Positions 1 to 8,545 of a DNA stretch of 64,000 nt are shown here, in pieces (the first letter of the stretch is position 1; every line of letters starts with the position of its first letter). A program made the position numbers and the translations under genes. Source of the stretch: an uncultured Propionibacteriaceae bacterium (lineage in GTDB: Bacteria > Actinomycetota > Actinomycetes > Propionibacteriales > Propionibacteriaceae); assembly GCA_937926975.1 (NCBI GenBank), contig CALBCJ010000013.1, positions 89,638-153,637 on the forward strand, given 5' to 3'. The notes beneath the pieces were generated by a model. The model searched no databases, had not been told where the DNA came from, and worked only from the letters and a program-made list of their open reading frames with translations.

Positions 1-336
1 GTAGCCCGGGAGAACGGCACCGCCGCCTCGTACTCGATCCCCGGCCAGCCGCGACGGGTCGTCGCCCTGCCGCGCCGGGACGTGAACGAGCTGCTCACCG
101 AGGAGATCCGGCGGATGGACCCCGACGAGATCTACGAGGAGACCCTGCAGACCCTGCTGCACCGGGCAGGGGCCAGCCAGGGCCCGAGCGCCGCAGCCAC
201 GGTCCCCGACGCTCCTCTGGCTGAGCCGCGGCGCCGCCGCGGCCGGGCCTCGGCCGAGAAGCCCGGGCAGAAGGGCACCCGCTCGAAGCCGGCCACCCTC
301 CCGCAACCGGCCGACGAGACAGCGACGGACAGCTGA
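1..336 (+). CDS. opcA: Glucose-6-phosphate dehydrogenase assembly protein OpcA, C-terminal part
   Basis: The reading frame is open from the first base and ends at TGA 334-336, so the start lies outside the window. The visible part has a basic segment (GQPRRVVALPRR) followed by LLTEEIRRMDPDEIYEETL, which matches the end of actinobacterial OpcA as I know it. OpcA is needed for activity of glucose-6-phosphate dehydrogenase, the first enzyme of the oxidative pentose phosphate pathway. The last 50 or so residues are a low-complexity A/R/K/P tail. The stop codon overlaps the pgl start (TGATG), so the two are translationally coupled. The family name rests on the C-terminal motif and on the pgl neighbour. 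Confidence 0.75.
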   Translation, partial: VARENGTAASYSIPGQPRRVVALPRRDVNELLTEEIRRMDPDEIYEETLQTLLHRAGASQGPSAAATVPDAPLAEPRRRRGRASAEKPGQKGTRSKPATLPQPADETATDS

Positions 337-1067
337 TGCTGAGCTCGCTGCTGCGCCGTCACCCCTCGGCTGAGGCGGTCGCCGACGACCTCGCAGCCAG
401 TCTGCTGGCTCGGCTGATCGAGCTCCAGCGTGAGTTCGGCAAGGTCGAGGTCTGCCTGACCGGGGGCCAGGTCGCCAACCTGGCGTACGAGCGCCTGGCC
501 CGGCAGGTCACGGCCACCGAGATGGATCCCGGGCTGCTCGAGCTGTGGTGGACCCACGACGCCCTGGTGGCGACCGACGACCCGCGGCGGCAGTCGCTGC
601 AGGCGCTGAGCCGGCTGGCGGGCAGCTTCCCGCTGGACCCAGCACGGACCCACCCCATGCCGTCGCGCGAGCTGACCCCGGACCCGACCGACGCCGCTGT
701 CAGCTACGGCCGCGAGATCGAGGGCCGGACCATCGACATCTGCCTGCTGACCCTCGGCCCCCAGGGGCAGGTCGCAGCGCTGTACCCGGGGCACCCGTCG
801 GCTGAGCCCACCCCCAACCTGGCGGTGGGGGTGGCGGACGCCCCGCTGCCGCCGCCGGAGCAGCTCTCGCTCTCGCTGACCACGATCAACCGCTGTCGGG
901 AGGTGTGGCTCATCGCCTCCGGGGCCGACTGCGCCGACGCCCTGGGTCGGACCTACGCCGGAGACCCGTCGTCACTGGCCAGCCACGTCCGCGGTGTCGA
1001 GCGGACCCTCTGGTTCGTGGACGACGCCGCCGCCGGGCAGATCCCCTTTCACCACTGCCTGCTGTAG
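336..1067 (+). CDS. pgl: 6-phosphogluconolactonase
   Basis: 243-residue cytosolic enzyme that hydrolyses 6-phosphogluconolactone to 6-phosphogluconate, the second step of the oxidative pentose phosphate pathway. The N-terminal half has the SugK/NagB-like pattern (VCLTGGQVANLAYERL, then LELWWTHD where the family has WxDER). The central DICLLTLGPQGQVAALYPGHP corresponds to the family's GxGPDGHTASLFPG motif. The ATG overlaps the opcA stop by one base (TGATG). Its last 96 bases are also read on the other strand as the 3' end of the convergent hydrolase gene. Length is normal for the family. The usual D and H of GxDGH are Q here (GPQGQ), a deviation at a conserved motif. Confidence 0.85.
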   Translation: MLSSLLRRHPSAEAVADDLAASLLARLIELQREFGKVEVCLTGGQVANLAYERLARQVTATEMDPGLLELWWTHDALVATDDPRRQSLQALSRLAGSFPLDPARTHPMPSRELTPDPTDAAVSYGREIEGRTIDICLLTLGPQGQVAALYPGHPSAEPTPNLAVGVADAPLPPPEQLSLSLTTINRCREVWLIASGADCADALGRTYAGDPSSLASHVRGVERTLWFVDDAAAGQIPFHHCLL

Positions 1068-2228
1068 GCGAAGCCGGGGCACGGTACCGGCTGCGTACTG
1101 CTCGACCCAGGCCGCGAACAGCTCCCCGGTCGGTGCGGTGACGCTGCGCCCGGACCCGGTGAGCGGGTCGGCACAGAAGTCCAGCACCGGCCCCTGGTCC
1201 GCCCGGGGTGCGGGAGCGGCCCGCAGCTCGGGAAGCCGCTCGGCCAGCACCAGGGCCTCCGGCTTCGGACGGCCGTCGCTGGTCAGCAGGCCCAGCGAGT
1301 ACTCCAGCTCGGGAAAGTCGAGTAGCGACCGATCCACGTCATGGCTGCACCACCACGTGACCGCCTCCAGCCCGGGAGTGCCGACCAGGGCGTCGACCAC
1401 GTCGCTGAGGTAGCGGGCCGGGTCGCCGACGTGCCCGCGGGGAGCGCCGACCTCCTGCAGCCACAGGCCCCGCTCCGGGTCCGGGCTCCAGGCCCGGGCC
1501 AGCTCCAGCAGGTAGCGCGGGAAGGCCGCCAGGGCCGGGTGGCCGGCGCCGAACCGCGGCGCGACCTGCATGAACACCCAGGCGTGCACCGTGGTCGCCG
1601 CGCCCCAGGTGACCGCGTGGCGGGGCGTGAACGGGTGGCGGTCGACGAACCACAGGTCGTCGTCGAAGCCGTGGTGGTGGCGCCCCTGCGGCCACGAGTC
1701 GGACAAGGCTCCAAAGAGCTGCCCGAACCAGGTGTCAGCCTCGGCCACCGACACCACCGAGCAGTCGGGATGGCGGTGCGGCTCGACGGCAGCCGCGTAC
1801 TGCGGCAGCTCGTTGCCCAGCGTGACTCCGGTCACGGCCGGGTGGTCCCGTACGGCCTCGGCCACGGCCTTGACCAGGGCGATCTCCCCCGCCACCGCCT
1901 CCGGGCCGGTGAACAGGTTCTGCCGGTGCCAGGTGGTCACCCAGCTGGGCAGAAAGTCGAAGCTTGACAGGTGCCCGTTCAGGGCGTCGACGCTCACGGT
2001 CAGCCCGGCCTCGGCCGCGACGTCGCAGACCGCCACCAGGTCAGCCAGGGCGCTGGGGCGGACCAGGCCCCGGTTGGGCTGCAGCAGCGGCCAGAGCGGG
2101 AACAGCCGGACGTGGTCCAGTCCCAGCCCAGCGACCTGGTCGAAGTCCGCCCGGACCTGACCCAGGTCAAGGTCCAGCCAGGAGTGGAACCACCCCTGCG
2201 CAGGGGTGTAGCTGACGCCGACGCGCAT
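972..2228 (-). CDS. GH5-like glycoside hydrolase (cellulase/mannanase superfamily)
   Basis: 418-residue protein with no signal peptide, probably cytosolic. It looks like a clan GH-A (beta/alpha)8 barrel: early WFHSWLDLD and DHVRLFPLWPLLQP strands, a candidate acid/base Glu in TLGNELPQY and a candidate nucleophile Glu in LWLQEVGAP. The substrate cannot be read from sequence. I chose ATG 2228 over 2258 because GGAAGGAG precedes it by 7 nt and the protein then begins MRVGVSYTP. The last 32 or so residues are encoded antisense to the pgl 3' end and look like read-through rather than fold, so the ancestral stop was probably near base 1070. It is transcribed away from the kinase gene at 2427, and the two share about 200 bp of upstream DNA. 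Confidence 0.7.
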   Translation of the reverse strand: MRVGVSYTPAQGWFHSWLDLDLGQVRADFDQVAGLGLDHVRLFPLWPLLQPNRGLVRPSALADLVAVCDVAAEAGLTVSVDALNGHLSSFDFLPSWVTTWHRQNLFTGPEAVAGEIALVKAVAEAVRDHPAVTGVTLGNELPQYAAAVEPHRHPDCSVVSVAEADTWFGQLFGALSDSWPQGRHHHGFDDDLWFVDRHPFTPRHAVTWGAATTVHAWVFMQVAPRFGAGHPALAAFPRYLLELARAWSPDPERGLWLQEVGAPRGHVGDPARYLSDVVDALVGTPGLEAVTWWCSHDVDRSLLDFPELEYSLGLLTSDGRPKPEALVLAERLPELRAAPAPRADQGPVLDFCADPLTGSGRSVTAPTGELFAAWVEQYAAGTVPRLRLQQAVVKGDLPGGGVVHEPEGPLDTADVAGQ

Positions 2229-2426
2229 CGGACTCCTTCCAGTCGAGGCCAGGCTCATCAGCCCCGAGCAGCCACGACCGGCGCTGACAAGGGAAAATCG
2301 GCGTCGCGACGTGCCCGGGCACAGAGTACCGGCAGCCGCCGGCGTGCCGGTGGACCACCCGCAGGCGGCCGGCCGGGCTGCGGACTGGCGCGGGCGGGCC
2401 GCCTGGATGGTCCATCATCAGTGGCT

Positions 2427-3716
2427 ATGACCGACGACTCGCTGCTCACCCAGGCCACCGACTGGCGGTCCCAGGTGCGGCTCGCCGGACCGCGCGAGGC
2501 GCCCTGGTCGCTGCCGGTCGTGGACCTGCTCCTGGCAGCGGCGGCCCTGGTGGTGGCCCTGGACGGGCAGTCCTTCATCGCCCGCTTCGGGCCCCACCCG
2601 GCCTATGTGACGCACCTTGCCCTGACCGTGGTGGTCGCCGCGGCCCAGCTGGTACGCAAGCGTCTGCTGCGGCTCTCCTTCACAGTCACCGCAGCAGGGC
2701 TGGCCGGCTACTCGCTGCTGACCTTCCTCTCGCCGGTCAACCTGGGCCTGTCCCCCCTGGCAGCCACGGCTCTGTGCAGTCTTCACGCCGTCATCCGGTG
2801 GTGCCCGCAGGCGCGGTGGCGGAGAGCCGCGCTGCTCGTAGCCTTCGCCGGGTGCCTGGTCAACCCGGTGGTGGCCGTGCTGGCAGGCCGCAACGCTCTG
2901 TGGGTCACGTCCATGCCGACCACGGTGATCGCCCTGATCACGGGCACGGTCTCGGCGCTCGTCTGCGCGGTGGCGGTCATGATGGTCGCCTCAGATGCCT
3001 GGCAGCGGCGGCGTCTGGCTGTTGAGCGCCTACGAGTCGTCGCCCAGGAACGGGCTTCGGCTGCCAGCAACGAGCGTCTGGAGCTGGCACGCGAGCTCCA
3101 CGACCTGCTCGGGCACAGCCTGACCGCGATCCGGGTACGCTCAGCCACGGCCCTGGCCGTTGGCGGTGAGTCCGTCGCGACCCAGGCCCTCCAGGACGTG
3201 GAGCGCACGGCGGCGGCAAGCCTCGAGGAGGTGCGTGACCTGGTGCGGGTACTGCGCAGCCCGGACCACACGGGACCTGCCGCGAACCTCCGTGAGCTGG
3301 AGACCGTGGTGGCGCAGGCGCGCTCGGCCGGGCTGGACCTGGGCGTCGAGGGCACACCCCTGTCGGAGGTGGCCCGCCTGGGAGCCTCGTGGTCGGCCCT
3401 GCAGCGCTTGACGGTCCTGCGTACGGTCCAGGAGGGCCTGACCAACGCCATCCGGCACGGCACCGGCTCGGCCCGCCTGCGGCTCCAGGCCAGCCAGCCC
3501 TTCCGGATCGAGGTGACCAATCCCGTCGCTGGGCAGCTGCGGCCGGACTGGGGCACAGGCCTGACCGGCCTCGCCGAGCGGGTCGAGCTCGTCGGCGGTA
3601 CCGTCCAGGCCGGCCCGGAGGAGCTCGGTGAGAAGCAGGTCTTCCGGCTCCTGGTCTGCCTTCCCGTCCGCGGCGCGGCGAGCGGTAGTGCCCCGGCAGG
3701 AGGGCGTCATGGCTGA
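2427..3716 (+). CDS. NarL-family sensor histidine kinase
   Basis: 429-residue membrane kinase of a two-component system. The N-terminal half (about residues 28-190) has about five hydrophobic segments and no recognisable periplasmic sensor domain, as in intramembrane-sensing kinases. A HisKA_3 dimerisation helix follows, with ARELHDLLGHSLT placing the phosphorylated His at about 225. The ATP-binding domain has VQEGLTNAIRHG (N box) and GTGLTGLAERV (G box). A longer frame upstream lacks kinase content, and the kinase starts at ATG 2427. The stop overlaps the regulator gene by 8 bp. The downstream ABC exporter suggests the pair senses an antimicrobial peptide or envelope stress; that link is inference. 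Confidence 0.88.
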   Translation: MTDDSLLTQATDWRSQVRLAGPREAPWSLPVVDLLLAAAALVVALDGQSFIARFGPHPAYVTHLALTVVVAAAQLVRKRLLRLSFTVTAAGLAGYSLLTFLSPVNLGLSPLAATALCSLHAVIRWCPQARWRRAALLVAFAGCLVNPVVAVLAGRNALWVTSMPTTVIALITGTVSALVCAVAVMMVASDAWQRRRLAVERLRVVAQERASAASNERLELARELHDLLGHSLTAIRVRSATALAVGGESVATQALQDVERTAAASLEEVRDLVRVLRSPDHTGPAANLRELETVVAQARSAGLDLGVEGTPLSEVARLGASWSALQRLTVLRTVQEGLTNAIRHGTGSARLRLQASQPFRIEVTNPVAGQLRPDWGTGLTGLAERVELVGGTVQAGPEELGEKQVFRLLVCLPVRGAASGSAPAGGRHG

Positions 3717-4431
3717 GGACCGGTGCCCGCTGCGTACGGTGGTGGTCGACGACCAGGCGCTGCTCGTGTCCGCCTTTACTCTGCTCCTGGGTGCTCAGCC
3801 GGACATGACAGTGGTCGGCACTGCCGCCGATGGTCGCAAAGCCCTGGACCTGCTGGCCTCACTCGGCCCCGACGAGGTGGACGTGGTCCTGATGGACCTG
3901 CAGATGCCGGTGCTCGACGGGGTCAGCACCATCTCGGCCATGCGCGCGTCCCCTGCTCTGCGGCAGGTCCCGGTCCTGGTGCTCACCACCTTCGACGACG
4001 AGGACCTCGTCCTGTCGGCCCTGCGCGCCGGTGCCCGCGGATTCCTGCTCAAGGACGCCACGCCCCGGGTCCTCCTCGAGGCGGTGCGGCAGGTGGGTAC
4101 GGGCGGCTCGTGGCTAGACCCGGCGATCACGTCCACGGTGCTGGCGCACCTGGAGCGGTCGGAGCCTCAGACCTCCGCGCCTGCGGCTCCTCCCGCCGGT
4201 GGCAGACCGGTTCCCGGTGAGGGACTGTACGAGCCCCTGACCCGCCGCGAGGCCCAGGTCCTGGAGCTGGTGTGCCAGGGCCTCCCGAACGCCCGGATCG
4301 GTGCCCGCCTGCACCTGGCGGAGTCGACCGTCAAGACCCACGTCAAGGCTCTGCTCGCCAAGACGAGCACCGCGAACCGGGTCGAGCTGATCGTCCACGC
4401 CTTCCGCCACAACCTGGTCGCCGTCCGCTGA
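3709..4431 (+). CDS. NarL/LuxR-type response regulator
   Basis: 240-residue transcription factor and partner of the kinase upstream. The receiver domain covers residues 9-125: acidic pocket VVDDQ, phospho-acceptor Asp at about 63 in LMDLQMP, then VLTTFDDED and FLLKDATP with the conserved Lys. A variable A/P-rich linker leads to a C-terminal LuxR helix-turn-helix (LTRREAQVLELVCQGLPNAR, then AESTVKTHVKALLAK). ATG 3709 is chosen because AGGAGG precedes it by 5-6 nt and the receiver domain begins there; an upstream in-frame ATG at 3628 lies inside the kinase. An 84-bp gap separates it from the ABC genes, which are its likely targets. Confidence 0.9.
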   Translation: MAEDRCPLRTVVVDDQALLVSAFTLLLGAQPDMTVVGTAADGRKALDLLASLGPDEVDVVLMDLQMPVLDGVSTISAMRASPALRQVPVLVLTTFDDEDLVLSALRAGARGFLLKDATPRVLLEAVRQVGTGGSWLDPAITSTVLAHLERSEPQTSAPAAPPAGGRPVPGEGLYEPLTRREAQVLELVCQGLPNARIGARLHLAESTVKTHVKALLAKTSTANRVELIVHAFRHNLVAVR

Positions 4432-4515
4432 CTCCCCCCCGAGGGAGGAGACCAGGCTCCAGTCTCGGACCCCACGGGGGACCTTCAGGGCCGCCCCGGC
4501 AACCACAGTGGAGGC

Positions 4516-5289
4516 ATGACTTCAGCACCGCCGACCACTCCACCACCCGCACGACCGGCCCCGGCGGGAGCGCCCGCAGGGCTGTGCCTGCGAGGGGTCA
4601 CCAAGTCCTTCGGCTCCCACCAGGTCCTGACCGGCCTCGACCTGACGGCCAGGCCCGGGCGGGTGTACGCCCTCCTCGGGCCCAACGGGGCCGGCAAGTC
4701 CACGACCCTAGGCATCGCCCTGGGCCTGGAGAAGGCCGACTCCGGCCAGGTGCTCATCCTGGGCCAGCCGTGGTCGCGCTCCCTGCTGCGGCACGTGGGG
4801 GCATCGCTCAACGGGCCGGCGGTCTTTCCCCAGCTCAGCGCCCGCCGCAACCTGCTGGTCCACTGCCAACTCACCGGCACCACGCCGTCCGTGATCGAGC
4901 CGCTGCTGGCACAGGTGGGCCTGGACGGGGCCGGCAGCAAGCGGGCCGGCTCCTTCTCCACCGGCATGAAGGTCCGCCTGGCCCTCGCGATGGCCCTGCT
5001 GACCGAGCCGTCGGTCCTTATCCTTGACGAGCCGCAGAACGGCCTCGACCCGCAGGGCATCATCGAGCTGCGTGACCTGCTGCGGGCCATAGCGAACCAG
5101 GGGCGCACGGTGCTCGTCTCCAGCCACCAGCTCGGAGAGATGGCACGCATGGCCGACGACGTCGGGGTGCTCGTCTCCGGGCGCCTGGCCTTCGAGGGTG
5201 CCCTGTCGGCCCTCGCTGACCCGGACGACGGCGCCGGTCTGGAGGCGGCCTACCTGTCCCTGGTCACCGGCGAGGAGGTCTCTCGATGA
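4516..5289 (+). CDS. ABC transporter ATP-binding protein
   Basis: 257-residue ATPase subunit of an ABC-2-type exporter. It shows Walker A GPNGAGKST, a signature region SFSTGMKVRLALAM in place of canonical LSGGQ, Walker B VLILDEP and the switch His in SSHQLGEMA. This Nod/Bcr-like subclass usually serves lantibiotic or drug exporters. The ATG is preceded by GTGGAGG. The stop overlaps the permease start by 4 bp (ATGA), so the two are coupled and surely form one complex. The substrate is unknown. Confidence 0.88.
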   Translation: MTSAPPTTPPPARPAPAGAPAGLCLRGVTKSFGSHQVLTGLDLTARPGRVYALLGPNGAGKSTTLGIALGLEKADSGQVLILGQPWSRSLLRHVGASLNGPAVFPQLSARRNLLVHCQLTGTTPSVIEPLLAQVGLDGAGSKRAGSFSTGMKVRLALAMALLTEPSVLILDEPQNGLDPQGIIELRDLLRAIANQGRTVLVSSHQLGEMARMADDVGVLVSGRLAFEGALSALADPDDGAGLEAAYLSLVTGEEVSR

Positions 5290-6914
5290 GCGCCACGGCC
5301 ACCGCCACCCCAGTGCCGCCGGCGCCGCCCGCCCCGGAGCGGGTCGGCTTCCTCTCGGTTCTTCAGGCCGAGCTGGGGCGGTCCCGGCGTACCTTCACCT
5401 GGCGCTCGGCCCTGGTGACGGTGCTTCTGGCCGCCTGGGCGATCAACCTGTCGCGAAGCCTGATGCGCGCTGGCCTGATCACGGACGCCGGCCGGTGGGC
5501 CGGCAACATCCTGGCCTGGCTCAGCGTCTACCCCGACGCACTGGCCCTGCCCGTCGGAGCCCTGGTCGGCGCCATGTACGAGTGGCGCGAGCAGCGGGTG
5601 CGCGGCGGCGGCACCCTGTGGCGGGCCACCGGGCCGGTCCCGGTCCTGGCCGCCCGCTGCCTGGTCATCGCCGCCTCAGCCCTGCTGAGCCAGCTCGGCT
5701 GGCTGGTGCCCGTCCTCGTCTTCGCCCAGGTCTCGGGTGCCGGCTGGGGGCCCTGGGGCTCCTACCTGACCTTCGCCGCCCTGATGTGGGTGAGCACGAC
5801 GGGAGCCGGTCTGCTGGGCCTCGCCGCCACGCGTCTCACGGGGCCACTGGCGGTGGGGGTGGTTCCCGTGCTGGCCATGGCATGGACGACCGCCGGTGCG
5901 TTTCAGGCGGAGCTGTCATCCTGGTACCTGAGGCCGTGGACCTGGGTGCGCCGCCCGACGCTGCCGCTGCTGGGAGTGCACGCCAACGGCCTCAACCTGG
6001 AGCCGGACGCCGCGGCCTGGGCCTACCCGGTGTGGCCAGGCCTGGTGCTGAGCACCGTCTCGACACTGGTCCTGGCCGCCGTGGTGCTGGCCACGGCACC
6101 CCTGGTGCAGCCGCGGCTCAGCCCGGGCCTGCGCCGCGTTCAGACCGCGCCCGACGAGACTACGGGCCGTACGCAGGCTGTCTCCACCGGGCCGACGATG
6201 ACCGCCGAACCACTAGCGGCTGGGCCCGGGCGGCGGTCGACGCTCCTGGCGCTGGCAGGCGTCCTGCCGTGGAGGCTCTGGGCGGTTCTGTGGCTGCCAC
6301 TGGCGGGGCTCGTCGCCGTGGCCCGGGTCTGGTACTCCTCCGACGTCGCGGTAGCGCTCCTGACGCTGGCTGGCCTGCCGGTGGCGAGTACGATCGTCGG
6401 GATCACGACCTGGACAGCGCTGCGCAGCGCCTGGCGAGGCGTGCTGATGCGGGTTCCGGGGTGGCGGGCGGCGTCAGCAGCCCTGCTGAGCGGGTGGTGC
6501 TTTCTGATGGTGGCACTCGGCGCCGCGTGGGTCGTGGCGACCAGCGGCACCCGGCTGTTCCTGTCCGAGCCGGACCGGTCCGCCCTGGCGGGCCCGGTGT
6601 ACGCCGCCCTGGTCATCCCCTGGGTCGCGGCCGCACTGGCGGCCCTGTCCTACCTGCTTGCCCAGAGCACCAGCGTGGCGACGGCGATCGCGGTCGGTAC
6701 CGGCGGGCTGCTGGCAGGCCTGGTCATCGCCGGGAACGACGTCATTGCGCAGGGACCGCTGACCTGGATGACCGCGCCGTGGGGCTGGGCCTACATCGCG
6801 AGCACCTACCCGGGCCGGTGGTTGATGGTCGTCGGTCTCGGGGCACTCATGACACTGGCCAGCACGGTGCTCGCAGCGCTGCTGGCCCGGCGGGCCGCTC
6901 GAGTCGCGGACTGA
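5286..6914 (+). CDS. ABC transporter membrane subunit (large, two-half permease)
   Basis: 542-residue integral membrane protein coupled to the ATPase gene by an ATGA overlap. It appears to hold two repeated halves, each with about six hydrophobic segments (roughly residues 35-265 and 320-535), separated by a hydrophilic linker around residues 280-320. An EWREQRVRGGGTLWRATGP segment follows the first helices. I see no enzymatic motif. Two-half permeases of this sort occur with single ATPases in actinobacterial lantibiotic and drug exporters. It ends just before a hairpin at 6949-6974. Confidence 0.8.
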   Translation: MSATATATPVPPAPPAPERVGFLSVLQAELGRSRRTFTWRSALVTVLLAAWAINLSRSLMRAGLITDAGRWAGNILAWLSVYPDALALPVGALVGAMYEWREQRVRGGGTLWRATGPVPVLAARCLVIAASALLSQLGWLVPVLVFAQVSGAGWGPWGSYLTFAALMWVSTTGAGLLGLAATRLTGPLAVGVVPVLAMAWTTAGAFQAELSSWYLRPWTWVRRPTLPLLGVHANGLNLEPDAAAWAYPVWPGLVLSTVSTLVLAAVVLATAPLVQPRLSPGLRRVQTAPDETTGRTQAVSTGPTMTAEPLAAGPGRRSTLLALAGVLPWRLWAVLWLPLAGLVAVARVWYSSDVAVALLTLAGLPVASTIVGITTWTALRSAWRGVLMRVPGWRAASAALLSGWCFLMVALGAAWVVATSGTRLFLSEPDRSALAGPVYAALVIPWVAAALAALSYLLAQSTSVATAIAVGTGGLLAGLVIAGNDVIAQGPLTWMTAPWGWAYIASTYPGRWLMVVGLGALMTLASTVLAALLARRAARVAD

Positions 6915-6948
6915 GCTCCCGCTCGCCGACGAGCCACCTCCGGAGTAG

Positions 6949-6974
6949 GCCGGACCCGGCCTTCGAGGTCCGGC
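6949..6974. terminator. Hairpin between convergent permease and rbpA genes
   Basis: Perfect 8-bp inverted repeat GCCGGACC/GGTCCGGC with a 10-nt loop, lying between two convergent genes. There is no T run on either side, as is common for actinobacterial terminators. It could serve both strands. Confidence 0.55.
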
Positions 6975-7010
6975 TCTGCGTCGGTCCCGCCGGGCACCTG
7001 GGCAGTGTGG

Positions 7011-7367
7011 TCAGTAGATCACCTCGTCGCGGGCCCGGCGGGCCCGCAGGCCCTGCAGGGCCTCCTCCAGGATGGTCCGGGCCTCGGCGCTGCTGCGGCG
7101 CTCCTTCACGTAGGCCAGGTGAGTCTTGTACGGCAGGATCTTCGGCGGCGGCGGCGGGTTCTGAGAGTCAAGGTTGGCCGGCAGCCCGCAGCGTGGGCAG
7201 TCCCACTCCAGGGGCACCTGGGCGTCGGCAGCGAACGCGGGGCGGGTCTCGTGCATGTTGGCGCAGAAGTACGAGACGTACAGCCGCGGGGCGGCGTCGC
7301 CCCGCTCGGCCTCTCCCATCGGCCCGGCGCCCACACGGCTACCGCGGATGGCACTTCCTCCGACCAC
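7011..7367 (-). CDS. rbpA: RNA polymerase-binding protein RbpA
   Basis: 118-residue actinobacterial transcription factor that binds the group 1/2 sigma factor and RNA polymerase and stabilises the open complex. The N-terminal tail has the family pattern (AIRGSRVGAG), followed by the RbpA core domain with a WDCPRCGLPA zinc-like knuckle and an earlier FCANMHE, and a C-terminal sigma-interacting helix with THLAYVKERRS and EEALQGLRARR. The basic linker (PPPPPKILPYKTH) joins the two. The GTG start is preceded by AAGGAG at 8 nt. It lies 45 bp downstream of secG on the same strand. Confidence 0.9.
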   Translation of the reverse strand: MVGGSAIRGSRVGAGPMGEAERGDAAPRLYVSYFCANMHETRPAFAADAQVPLEWDCPRCGLPANLDSQNPPPPPKILPYKTHLAYVKERRSSAEARTILEEALQGLRARRARDEVIY

Positions 7368-7412
7368 AGTCGAACTCCTTGCTGTTGCCTGGTGTAGAAC
7401 GTGCTGCTGCGG

Positions 7413-7673
7413 TCAGATGCCGTACCGGTAGAAGATCAAGAGGGCGATCACGCTGGCCAGCCAGATGATCGCGATGATGATGGTGATCCGGTCCAGGTTG
7501 CGCTCGGCGACACTGGTGCCGCCCATCGACGACGAGACCCCCCCACCGAACAGGTCGGACATGCCACCGCCTCGCCCCTTGTGCAGCAGCACGAACAGGG
7601 ACAGGATCACACTCGTCACCAGCAGCACGACGGAGACCCCGAAAACAGGCCAGGTGATCAGCGGCAAGCTCAC
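7413..7673 (-). CDS. secG: Preprotein translocase subunit SecG
   Basis: 86-residue membrane protein, the small non-essential subunit of the SecYEG channel. Two hydrophobic segments (residues 7-29 and 61-82) flank the conserved cytoplasmic loop LHKGRGGGMSDLFGGG. The tpiA-secG-rbpA order is usual in actinobacteria. It is separated from tpiA by a strong hairpin at 7713-7744, so it probably has its own transcription in part. Confidence 0.93.
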   Translation of the reverse strand: MSLPLITWPVFGVSVVLLVTSVILSLFVLLHKGRGGGMSDLFGGGVSSSMGGTSVAERNLDRITIIIAIIWLASVIALLIFYRYGI

Positions 7674-7712
7674 CGGACAATGGTAACGGACACAGCCGGT
7701 CTGGCCGAAACG

Positions 7713-7744
7713 GACCAGCCCCGGCCGCAGGGCCGGGGCTGGTC
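7713..7744 (-). terminator. Strong hairpin after tpiA
   Basis: Perfect 14-bp stem, GACCAGCCCCGGCC pairing with GGCCGGGGCTGGTC, with a 4-nt loop. It lies 19 bp past the tpiA stop and 40 bp before the secG start. There is no T tract beyond a short CGTTT on the minus strand. It most likely ends or attenuates the gap-pgk-tpiA transcript before secG. Confidence 0.75.
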
Positions 7745-7762
7745 GGTGAATCCGGTAGCCGG

Positions 7763-8542
7763 CTAGGACTGGTACAGGACGATCCGGGCGAACTCCTCCG
7801 GGTCCAGGCTGGCCCCGCCCACCAGGGCACCGTCCACGTCAGGCTGCGCCATGATGTCGGCCGCGTTGGAGGACTTCACCGAGCCGCCGTACTGGATCCG
7901 GACCCCGTCGGCCGCGGTCTGCCCCAGCTCGGAGGCGGTCAAGCCGCGGATCGCAGCGCACACCTCCTGCGCGTCCTCGGGGGTGGCGACCTCGCCGGTG
8001 CCGATCGCCCAGACCGGCTCGTACGCGATCACCAGCCCGGCGACCTGCTCGGCGCTGAGGCCGGCCAGGCAGCCGCGGACCTGCTCCAGCACGTAGCTGA
8101 CCTGCTCGCCGGCCTTGCGGGTCTCCAGCCGCTCCCCGACGCAGATGATCGGGGTGATCCCGGCCTCCAGCAGCCGCTTGGCCTTCTGGTTGACCAGCTC
8201 GTCGGTCTCGGCGTGGTACTCGCGGCGCTCGGAGTGCCCGACCACCACGTACCGGCAGCCGAGCTTGCCCAGCATGTCGACCGAGACCTCGCCGGTGTAC
8301 GCACCGGAGGCGTGCGCCGAGACGTCCTGGGCGCCCCAGGCGATCGGGTACTTCTCGGCCTCGATCAGGGTCTGCACGGTCCGGATGTCGGTGAACGGCA
8401 CGATCACCGCCGCCTCGACCTGGGCCGGGTCGTACCTCTTGTCCGCCAGGGTCCAGGCCAGCTTCTGCACCAGCCCGGTGGCCTCGACATGGTTGAGGTT
8501 CATCTTCCAGTTGCCCGCGATCAGCGGGGTCCGCTGCACCAT
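7763..8542 (-). CDS. tpiA: Triosephosphate isomerase
   Basis: 259-residue cytosolic enzyme that interconverts dihydroxyacetone phosphate and glyceraldehyde 3-phosphate. The whole active site is visible: Lys13 in NWKMN, His103 in VVGHSERR, Glu175 in AYEPVWAIGTG, and the phosphate-gripping IQYGGSVK and ALVGGASL loops. Length is normal. It starts 3 bp after the pgk stop and is the last gene of the gap-pgk-tpiA run. Confidence 0.97.
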   Translation of the reverse strand: MVQRTPLIAGNWKMNLNHVEATGLVQKLAWTLADKRYDPAQVEAAVIVPFTDIRTVQTLIEAEKYPIAWGAQDVSAHASGAYTGEVSVDMLGKLGCRYVVVGHSERREYHAETDELVNQKAKRLLEAGITPIICVGERLETRKAGEQVSYVLEQVRGCLAGLSAEQVAGLVIAYEPVWAIGTGEVATPEDAQEVCAAIRGLTASELGQTAADGVRIQYGGSVKSSNAADIMAQPDVDGALVGGASLDPEEFARIVLYQS

Positions 8543-8545
8543 CGC

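Noticed and set aside
2259..2426. LacI-type operator between the hydrolase and kinase genes (GGGAAAATCG)
   Set aside because: No inverted symmetry around it, and no LacI gene nearby.
1971..2426. N-terminal extension of the histidine kinase
   Set aside because: The upstream frame is the antisense of the hydrolase gene with no kinase or membrane content.
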